Assembly (NCBI GenBank): GCA_937907205.1
Contig: CALESE010000188.1
Span: forward strand, 1-11,323
DNA from: an uncultured Romboutsia sp.
Lineage (GTDB): Bacteria > Bacillota > Clostridia > Peptostreptococcales > Peptostreptococcaceae
DNA length: 11,323 nucleotides
Direction: 5' to 3'
A model generated the notes under the pieces. It did not search any database. It was not told where the DNA came from and saw only the letters and a list, made by a program, of their open reading frames with translations. Shown piece by piece: positions 6,254 to 11,323 of the stretch (the stretch's first letter is position 1; each line of letters begins with the position of its first letter). A program made the position numbers and the translations under genes.

Positions 6254-6474
6254 TTAAATAGTTTTCACAATTACATTTTCCGGACGCTTCTTAACATATT
6301 CATATTCATTTGGATAGATGTCGCCATCAAAATATGGATTTTCAGTTTCTATCTCTACAAATGTCTTACCTATTGCAGTTACTTTACCTAAAGCAAGTGA
6401 CTTCCTAGAAGATACTGGATTTGTAAAAGCTACAGTATCACTCTCTTTAATTTCTGTACCAAAAAATCTTTCAT
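6254..6474 (-). pseudogene. Small phage protein, frameshifted at the start; paralogue of 7122-7364
   Basis: A frame ending at TAA 6254-6256 reads FFGTEIKESDTVAFTNPVSS and onward to ENVIVKTI but has no usable start of its own. ATG 6474 gives MKDF and would enter this frame if the T6 run (6461-6466) had one more T, yielding a 73-aa protein MKDFFGTEIKESD. That protein aligns with the gene at 7122-7364: FxGTxxKxxDxVxFxxPxxSRKxLxxGxV is shared. The repeated core looks like a small beta barrel (KVTAIGKTFVEIE). It lies 5 nt after the stop of the 6480-7105 gene. Function unknown; a missing base is likelier than true loss because the body of the gene reads normally. Confidence 0.6.
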
Positions 6475-6479
6475 AACAT

Positions 6480-7105
6480 TTACTTTTCTACAAGATTGTC
6501 AATCAACATTGCTTTACCTAGCATAGTATCACCACCAGAAAGTACAGCGGCATCATTATTGATGTTATACTCAATAGTCTGCAATGCACTAACTGCATCC
6601 TTATTAGAATAATAAATATTGTTTGTCTTACTTCTGAATTCAGAAACCAATATTTTCTAGTATCACTAACAACATCATCGGTATTGACAATCTCTATCTT
6701 TCCGCTATTCACATCTTTCACTTCCATTTCTTGAATGAACCTCAAAGGAACTTTTCCATATCCCTTTCGTGGAATAATCACAGTTGGTTCTTTGATGATT
6801 TCAACAACACGATTCTTTGTTGGATTACTAGCCGATACTTCTCTTGCCTTATCCTTATTATCTGATAGTACAATCAAATCACCTTTAGAATAATTAGAAA
6901 TATTGAAATTATTAATTGTCTTCTCAAATAGGCCAATTTTAACAAGGTCTTCAAAATTAATATCTCTAAGGCAATCCTTTCTAGTTACTCCATATTGGTT
7001 TGACAAAAATGTAAAGCCATTTACAACATAAACTTTATCATTAACATTAAGCTTAATCAATGGATTTGCCTTAACATACTTGTATACAGGAACTGGATTC
7101 ATCAT
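6480..7105 (-). pseudogene. Hypothetical protein (about 208 aa) with an apparent 1-nt deletion
   Basis: The frame from ATG 7105 (MMNPVPVYKYVKANPLIK) reads normally to SDTRK and then drifts into an unnatural tail ending at 6518. The next frame from that point gives ILVSEFRSKTNNIYYSNK, then DAVSALQTIEYNINNDAAVL and a TAA at 6480-6482. Adding one A to the A4 run at 6653-6656 joins the two, SDTRK-ILVSEF, into one 208-aa protein. The N-terminal half has strand-rich segments suggestive of small beta barrels (NDKVYVVNGF, SKGDLIVLSDNKDK); the C-terminal half is unlike anything I know. A stop precedes the second frame immediately, so it cannot start on its own. It starts 16 nt after the 7122 gene. Programmed -1 slippage at A-GAA-AAT is conceivable but not canonical. 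Confidence 0.7.
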
Positions 7106-7121
7106 AATTTTATAATCTTAT

Positions 7122-7364
7122 TTAATTCATAAAGTAATAATTCAATACAACATCACTTGAGTCCTTCAAGATTTCACTATTTCTATCACTATAAACAACA
7201 TAAATTCTCTTATTAGTAAAACCAACAACAGTACCATGTTCAAGGCATTTTCTAGATTCACCAGGATCACAAAATACAACTTTATCACCATATTTCAAAG
7301 TTGTTCCAAGAAAATCTGTCAAGTTAGTTAAATTCTCTTTATTATGCTCTTTATGCTCTTTCAT
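7122..7364 (-). CDS. Small phage protein, 80 aa, beta-barrel-like; paralogue of 6254-6474
   Basis: Starting at ATG 7364 the protein is MKEHKEHNKENLTNLTDFLG, then TTLKYGDKVVFCDP, GESRKCLEHGTVVGFT and KRIYVVYSD. The repeated strand pattern around a GDKVVF turn suggests a small SH3- or KOW-like barrel, but I cannot name a family. It is clearly related to the frameshifted gene at 6254-6474 in the same operon. I chose 7364 rather than the further upstream ATG at 7409 because the longer start would overlap the previous gene by 59 nt, whereas 7364 overlaps its end by 14 nt. The extra residues have no counterpart in the paralogue. Confidence 0.75.
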   Translation of the reverse strand: MKEHKEHNKENLTNLTDFLGTTLKYGDKVVFCDPGESRKCLEHGTVVGFTNKRIYVVYSDRNSEILKDSSDVVLNYYFMN

Positions 7365-7593
7365 AAGTCTTATCAAAAATATCTGGTTTGCACGGATAAA
7401 ACTCACCATTTACACCTTTGATAATATAATCATTGATAGAAGCTTCCATATCACCTTCTAAAGTATGAATTATTAGACTAGTACCTTTAATACCAATACT
7501 TCCACCAACAAAATTATCTATCTCCGTCAAATTTTTACCATTCCATTGAATTGCTTCAATAATAACTGGCTTCTTTCTGTACTTCTTAACCAT
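7351..7593 (-). CDS. Conserved phage protein of unknown function, 80 aa
   Basis: The pattern Y-R-K-K-P-V-I-I-E-A-I-Q-W-N-G near the N-terminus and IKGVNGEFYPCKPDIFDKTYE at the C-terminus is that of a small protein encoded by many unrelated phages and prophages, always of unknown function in my knowledge. The fold is probably alpha/beta with a short strand-rich core (SLIIHTLEGDMEA). It is the first gene of the operon that ends at 5741, and a promoter-motif copy lies 54 nt upstream. Its last 14 nt overlap the next gene. It is the clearest phage marker in the window apart from the introns. Confidence 0.85.
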   Translation of the reverse strand: MVKKYRKKPVIIEAIQWNGKNLTEIDNFVGGSIGIKGTSLIIHTLEGDMEASINDYIIKGVNGEFYPCKPDIFDKTYERA

Positions 7594-7646
7594 AGCATAT
7601 TTTATTAATATTAACTTATTTATTTTACATATTTAATTAACATATC

Positions 7647-7676
7647 TAATATAGAATAAGTACATAAAATTTCAAA
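7647..7676 (-). promoter_or_regulatory. Probable promoter of the 5741-7593 operon
   Basis: Minus strand TTTGAAAT (7669-7676), 12 nt, TTCTATATTA (7647-7656). Boxes and spacing are identical to 5324-5353 and 5683-5712. The TTTGAAAT half overlaps the right arm and loop of the hairpin at 7658-7700. The leader to ATG 7593 is A/T-rich without a Shine-Dalgarno sequence. Confidence 0.75.
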
Positions 7677-7700
7677 ATAAATTCAAAATTTTATGCACTT
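7658..7700. terminator. Long hairpin between operons, possible terminator
   Basis: AAGTGCATAAAATTT (minus strand, 7686-7700) pairs over 15 bp, with one G-U, with AAATTTTATGTACTT (7658-7672) around a 13-nt loop. On the minus strand no U tract follows, so termination of the nrdG transcript would be weak. On the plus strand the stem runs into TTTTTT, so it would be a good terminator for any rightward transcript. It also overlaps the promoter at 7647-7676, so it could act as an operator. Confidence 0.5.
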
Positions 7701-7707
7701 TTTTAAA

Positions 7708-7911
7708 TTATCCGTTCAATTTAATTGTTGTCAAATCATCCCATTCGATAATACCATCATTTACTAAGTCATCTATCAATAGCTTGTTTATTTTCCATCC
7801 AGTTCGCATTCCAATTTCAGAAACATCTAAACTATCAGGATATCTCTCTTTACAAAGTTCTACTATTAATTGCTTTTGTGATTCTATAGCTTCTTTTCCT
7901 CTCTTGTCCAT
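7708..7911 (-). CDS. Hypothetical protein, 67 aa, possible winged-helix fold
   Basis: A compact helical protein (EAIESQKQLIVELCKERYPD, VSEIGMRTGWKINKLLIDDLVNDG) ending in a short hairpin-like IIEWDDLTTIKLNG. The layout of helices, a Ser-Glu-Ile-Gly turn and a C-terminal beta wing resembles winged-helix DNA-binding domains, but I see no diagnostic motif. Its ATG follows the nrdG stop by 3 nt, so it is co-transcribed with nrdG and could be regulatory; that is inference only. The acidic character argues somewhat against direct DNA binding. Confidence 0.7.
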   Translation of the reverse strand: MDKRGKEAIESQKQLIVELCKERYPDSLDVSEIGMRTGWKINKLLIDDLVNDGIIEWDDLTTIKLNG

Positions 7912-7914
7912 ATT

Positions 7915-8520
7915 TTACTTTACAAATTCTAAATCATCTATCATACATATTTTATTCTCCTTAAATGATTTCTGTACATCGATGATTCTCTGATTAGTAC
8001 TTCCTCTGAATGGTATTGTTATGTTTCGTTTTTCCTTTACATAAGGACCATCAATTATAACATCACAATTCTTAATTACTTCTTTATGAGGATAATTCTT
8101 CAAATCTTCAATGAAATATCCCGTATAAAGCCAAATACTCTTTTCTGGATATCTCTTCTTTATATTAGAAAGAAACTTAGCAAGTTCTTCTAATGCTTGT
8201 ACAGACTGGTCTAATGGGTCACCTCCAGAAATTGTTACACCATCAATATGTTCATCACCTATCAAATTCAATATCTTGTCTTTATAAGTGGTGTTTGTAT
8301 ATGGTACCATATCATCTAACTTATGACCTTGACCATATTTCCAGGTATGCTTATTCTGACAACCAGGACATGCATGTGTACATCCAGATACCCATATAGT
8401 TACTCTAAACCCAGGACCATTGTTGATATCCGGTCCAGTAACTGCTATGATATGTAAGTCGTTAGACTTGTCTGTATGCAAGTTGTTAGACCTGTCTATG
8501 TGTAAATCTTTTGTTTCCAT
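7915..8520 (-). CDS. nrdG: Anaerobic ribonucleoside-triphosphate reductase activating protein (radical SAM)
   Basis: NrdG uses a 4Fe-4S cluster and S-adenosylmethionine to generate the glycyl radical on NrdD, making anaerobic dNTP synthesis possible. The cluster motif C-x3-C-x2-C is C47, C51, C54 in SGCTHACPGC, and the SAM-binding GGDP is at 99-102 in VTISGGDPL. At 201 aa it is slightly longer than the family norm because of an N-terminal extension of about 20 residues made of an 8-residue repeat (DLHIDRSN, NLHTDKSN, DLHI); the conserved domain begins at IIAVTGPDINNGPGFRV. ATG 8520 is the only start upstream of the conserved region. It follows nrdD by 48 nt containing a 30-bp palindrome, and has its own -10-like box directly before the ATG. 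Confidence 0.95.
   Translation of the reverse strand: METKDLHIDRSNNLHTDKSNDLHIIAVTGPDINNGPGFRVTIWVSGCTHACPGCQNKHTWKYGQGHKLDDMVPYTNTTYKDKILNLIGDEHIDGVTISGGDPLDQSVQALEELAKFLSNIKKRYPEKSIWLYTGYFIEDLKNYPHKEVIKNCDVIIDGPYVKEKRNITIPFRGSTNQRIIDVQKSFKENKICMIDDLEFVK
8449..8508 (-). repeat. 24-nt in-frame tandem repeat at the start of nrdG
   Basis: Two full units (8485-8508 and 8461-8484) and half of a third (8449-8460) encode DLHIDRSN, NLHTDKSN, DLHI. The units differ at several bases, so the duplication is not recent. It lies upstream of the conserved NrdG domain and could be a slippage-prone spacer. Confidence 0.75.
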
Positions 8521-8525
8521 ATTTA

Positions 8526-8535
8526 TAATATAGAA
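8526..8535 (-). promoter_or_regulatory. -10-like box directly before nrdG
   Basis: TTCTATATTA on the minus strand is identical to the -10 half of the three promoters at 5324, 5683 and 7647, and ends 5 nt before the ATG. The -35 half (TTTGAAAT) is not at the expected place, which is occupied by the palindrome at 8534-8563. Initiation here would give an almost leaderless mRNA. Confidence 0.5.
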
Positions 8536-8563
8536 TCAGGATGAACTTAAGTTCATCCTGATT
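8534..8563. repeat. 30-bp perfect palindrome between nrdD and nrdG
   Basis: Half-site AATCAGGATGAACTT is followed directly by its exact reverse complement with no spacer. As RNA it gives a stable hairpin between the nrdD stop and nrdG; as DNA it could bind a dimeric regulator. Only TTT follows on the plus strand and TTC on the minus strand, so it is not a textbook terminator. Confidence 0.8.
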
Positions 8564-8568
8564 TGATT

Positions 8569-8658
8569 TTAAATTAAATTTTGTTCTACATGCTTTAATC
8601 GTTTAGAAACTTCATCTTGTTTACCTTCATTCATATTAGAAACATCAGTTGATAAATA
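8569..8658 (-). CDS. nrdD: Anaerobic ribonucleotide reductase NrdD, exon 2
   Basis: Twenty-nine codons plus TAA encode YLSTDVSNMNEGKQDEVSKR followed by LKH and a short tail. This matches the normal NrdD end, where the radical glycine is followed by Y-L, a loop, an N-x-G-K motif and a terminal R-x-K-H. Joined to exon 1 it restores MVTG|YLS across the intron, with no frame change. It is too short and startless to be found as an ORF; it was identified by reading past the premature stop at 8928-8930. Without it NrdD would lack the segment packing around the glycyl radical. Confidence 0.93.
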   Translation of the reverse strand, partial: YLSTDVSNMNEGKQDEVSKRLKHVEQNLI

Positions 8659-8930
8659 CAGTATTGTTATCGAACTAGTTTTTTATCAAGTTCTTCTCTC
8701 TGTTACCAGGAGCTCAGCGTACATATTCATCCAATTATAATATTGGAGTCGGTCACTCTTGGGAATATTTTATTCTCTTAAAATAAGAGTTTCAATTCCT
8801 ACGCGTTACAATGATTTAGAATGTTACTACTAAATTTATCTCGGTATTAACCAATAACACTTTATTGGCCTCCACCGATTTTGACCGATAATAATCAAGA
8901 ATATTACTATTCAAGACGGCTATTTTATTA
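8659..8930 (-). ncRNA. ORF-less group I intron in nrdD, 272 nt
   Basis: Exon 1 ends ACTGGT (final U) and the intron ends in ATACTG (final G). P1 pairs exon TGGT with GCCG (8917-8920, two G-U); P10 pairs AAATA (8921-8925) with exon 2 TATTT. The whole core can be folded: P3 CGGTCA (8882-8887) with TGACCG (8750-8755); P4 TCGGT (8874-8878) with ACCGA (8841-8845); P5 CCAATAA/TTATTGG (8851-8868); P6 ATTTAG/CTAAAT (8814-8835); P7 GCGTA (8800-8804) with TACGC (8717-8721); an extra hairpin CTCTTA-TTT-TAAGAG (8775-8789); P8 TCCAAT/ATTGGA (8730-8747); and a 3' hairpin GAACT/AGTTC (8672-8693). The hairpin between P7 5' and P3 3' points to subgroup IA. No ORF fits inside, so mobility would need a nuclease encoded elsewhere. 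This accounts for the gene-free stretch 8659-8927. Confidence 0.93.
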
Positions 8931-11323
8931 ACCAGTGACCATTCTTAGTTCCTCTATGTTATGGCTTCCACAATGTGGGCATGTTCCATTGAAATCACCT
9001 TTGCTATGACAATCTCGGCAGTAATCCAGAGGAAAATGCAAAGAGAAATATGGAAGATCCTTCTCCATTGCATAAACCACTAATTCTTCACAAGCATCTA
9101 TATTGTTAGTTGCCGAACTTGGCATTTCAACATAAGTGATGCATCCTGCATTACTGAACTTATCCAATTCACTTTCAATATCAATTTTCTTGAAGCAATC
9201 AATATCTTTATATACAGGTACATGAGTTGAATTTGTAAAGAATTTGTTATCATTATCAGTAACACCTTTAACATCATTACCATACTGTGCTCTGAATTTT
9301 GTCATTGCTGTCTTACAAAGTGATTCTCCTGGAGTCAAATATACTCCAAAATTCAACTTGTCATTTTTCTTGAATTCTGCACATCTGTCATTGAATAACT
9401 TTTCAATTCTCTTTCCAAGTTCAAGACCTTGAGCTTCTGTCTGGTCACACCCAATCAATATTTGCAATGTTTCTGCTAATCCAATTTGTCCGATAGCTAA
9501 TGTACCATGTTTCATAGCAGATACAGGACCTTCTTCTGGAATATATCCTACCATTGTATTGTTTGTCCACATGAATGGGGCAGACTTAGAATTCTGGCTG
9601 CAAATCAAAGTAAATCTTTCAAGAAGCATTTCTCTTGCTTCATGGATCTTCTTATCAAGCAACTTCATGAATGTTTCTACTACATCTTTGCTACCAGATT
9701 CTTTTGCCATCATAGCTAAAGTAGGCATGATGATAGTAACAGGACAAATGTTTCCACGACCATCTTTCTGATTTGCAGATAACATCCAATTGTCTTGTAC
9801 TTTACCAGTTTCTGCTATCTTTTTAAATATGTCAAAGAAATAATTTGAATCACAATTGATATCATAACCATTGTATGTGCGGCAACCCATCGTGCTCATC
9901 ACTTCATATCTAGTGAATTTCTCTGCTGGTTTTACTTTAATTTCCCAATCATCTTCAACAGAGTCATAATAACCTTCCAATGACAAATAATCTTCATAAT
10001 CAGGATGTTCTGACAACCATTTAGCAAATGCACAGTATGTTGAATTAGAGAAATTGAGCAAATCTTTCAATGCCAGATTCTTTTGCTCTCTATCAAATAT
10101 ATTACCTTTCAGATTAGTACGCCAATCAACATTACAATAATTAGGATAATCACGTTGTGTTGTAGATTTCAATGCTAATCTGAACAAATCATAGTTAGGA
10201 CCAGGATTCTTTTTAGAACCATGAATTTTCTTACTGTATTGGAATATACAACATGGGAATATAGCAGTACGATGATACTTACCAGTACCTTCCAACGTCA
10301 TACCAATTAATGCTTTAATAATTTCACGACCTTCCTTTAAAGTACATGTACCATAATTGATACTGGAAAATGGCAACTGGGCACCACTACGTGATTGCAA
10401 GCTATTGAGATTATGACTCATTGCTTCAGTAGCTTGACTTAATTCCTTCAATGTAGAATTCCAAGCTTTCTTCCATATCATTTTCTTCAATGGTTTCAAC
10501 AATCCAACACCAATATAAATCTTATCATCAACACTAATATGCTTGATAGATTTAGAATCAATGTTAGGTTTAGCCCAATTCATTAATGGAATTCCATCAC
10601 ACCAGTTGTTGTAATGCTTAAAGAAACTCTTACGGAAATATGGTACCATTGTCCAATCAAGATGTGATGCAGAAATACCACCAAACTGTTCAAGTGATTG
10701 TACTTGGAAATTGACAGCTATCAATTGGAATGCAGTATTCAATGAATTAGCAGGACGAATGTCACACTGTTTCAATGTAATGCCATGTTCAAGAAGAATA
10801 TCAACTGGATCTGTCAAACAATTGTGCATTCCTGATACAAATTTGTCAAGGTCATGCTGATAAATCATATTTCCTTCATGGTTTTTTCTTGCCATCTTCG
10901 ACATACTGTTCTTCAAAGCAAAATCTTTACAAACAACCGCTCCAGCTTCACCAATACGGCCACTAAAACTGTTTTCATCAAGATTGGCATTTTGGTTAAC
11001 TACATTCTTAGCATAAAGTTTTGTAGCAATATTCTTGGCAAGCTTTGTATTTGATTCTCGATACCTAGATCTCTCTTCTCGATAAATGATGAATTGCTCT
11101 GCGGCTTCATTCTCTCCTATTGACATGAGGAAATCTCTCAAGAAATCTTGTACAGTCTCAATATCAACTACATCTTCTTTCATGCTTTCTAACCAAGCTC
11201 TTATTGATTCTGTAAACTTACTAATAAGTCCATCAGGAACTTCTTTCTTCACTCCATTCTTATACACCTTTTCGAGTGCATGAATTGGCTTGTTAAGATC
11301 AAAGCCTTGGACTTTACCATCTC
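8931..11323 (-). CDS. nrdD: Anaerobic ribonucleoside-triphosphate reductase NrdD, exon 1 (start outside window)
   Basis: NrdD reduces ribonucleotides to deoxyribonucleotides without oxygen, using a glycyl radical made by NrdG. The frame is open to the right edge (797 codons here), so the GTG at 11267 is not the real start: DGKVQGFDLNKPIHALEKV continues upstream in frame. The N-terminal part visible here should be the end of the ATP-cone regulatory domain. Family landmarks include GAQLPFSSINYGTCT, GTGKYHRTAIFPCCIFQ, MGCRTYNGYD and the C-terminal zinc site C-x2-C (YCRDC) with C-x2-C (CPHC). The exon ends ...MVTG, its final glycine being the radical glycine (equivalent to Gly580 of T4 NrdD), directly followed by intron and stop. 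Spliced length in the window is 826 aa. The neighbouring nrdG supports the call. Confidence 0.96.

Noticed and set aside
8928..8930. NrdD as a naturally truncated or dead enzyme
   Set aside because: The missing C-terminus is present 272 nt downstream in frame with correct group I splice signals.
9098..9283. Minus-strand ORF inside nrdD
   Set aside because: It is a different frame of a conserved coding region, without its own signals.
1..11323. Genome-wide TAG recoding (genetic code 15)
   Set aside because: No in-frame TAG occurs in the long NrdD, NrdG or DnaK frames; only one terminal TAG is suggestive.
1..11323. CRISPR array, tRNA, rRNA or insertion sequence
   Set aside because: I saw no regularly spaced repeats, no convincing cloverleaf and no transposase; the structured non-coding stretches fold as group I introns or hairpins.

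Overview
The window looks like part of an AT-rich genome of a large bacteriophage. All convincing genes lie on the minus strand, are short and tightly packed (many overlap by 8-14 nt), and are mostly unrecognisable. They are accompanied by three typical phage-borne cellular genes: an Hsp70 chaperone (dnaK), an anaerobic ribonucleotide reductase (nrdD) and its activase (nrdG). The NrdD/NrdG pair implies an anaerobic host. The DnaK reads like Bacteroidota DnaK, and the genes start after A/T-rich leaders without clear Shine-Dalgarno sequences, so a gut Bacteroidota host is the best guess. This is inference; no virion, portal or terminase gene is present to prove a phage.

The two largest genes are split by group I introns, and I could trace both intron cores by base pairing. 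In nrdD (right edge, 8569-11323) a 272-nt ORF-less intron (8659-8930) sits directly after the codon of the glycyl-radical glycine; the last 29 codons form exon 2. In dnaK (left edge, 1-2898) a 1517-nt intron (797-2313) interrupts the phosphate-2 loop of the ATPase. Its P8 loop holds a gene for a putative PD-(D/E)XK/Vsr-like homing endonuclease with two zinc-ribbon-like cysteine sets, and the end of that gene overlaps the 3' half of the ribozyme core.

Between them, going leftward in the direction of transcription, are: nrdG plus a 67-aa protein (7708-8520); an operon of seven small phage genes (5741-7593) ending in a strong terminator (5722-5750); a single small gene (5369-5644); an operon of six small genes (3014-5294) ending in a terminator (2946-2988); then dnaK. 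Three operon heads carry the same motif with exact spacing, TTTGAAAT-N12-TTCTATATTA, and nrdG and dnaK carry variants of its -10 half. This is probably the promoter class used here. Promoters often touch or overlap the terminator of the previous operon.

Two oddities deserve attention. Between 5741 and 6660, four adjacent small genes each look one base short in a homopolymer run, suggesting local sequence error or decay. The 97-aa gene at 3403-3696 ends at the only TAG stop I found in the window, after which the frame stays open for 36 codons and closes on an ATGA overlap with the next gene.
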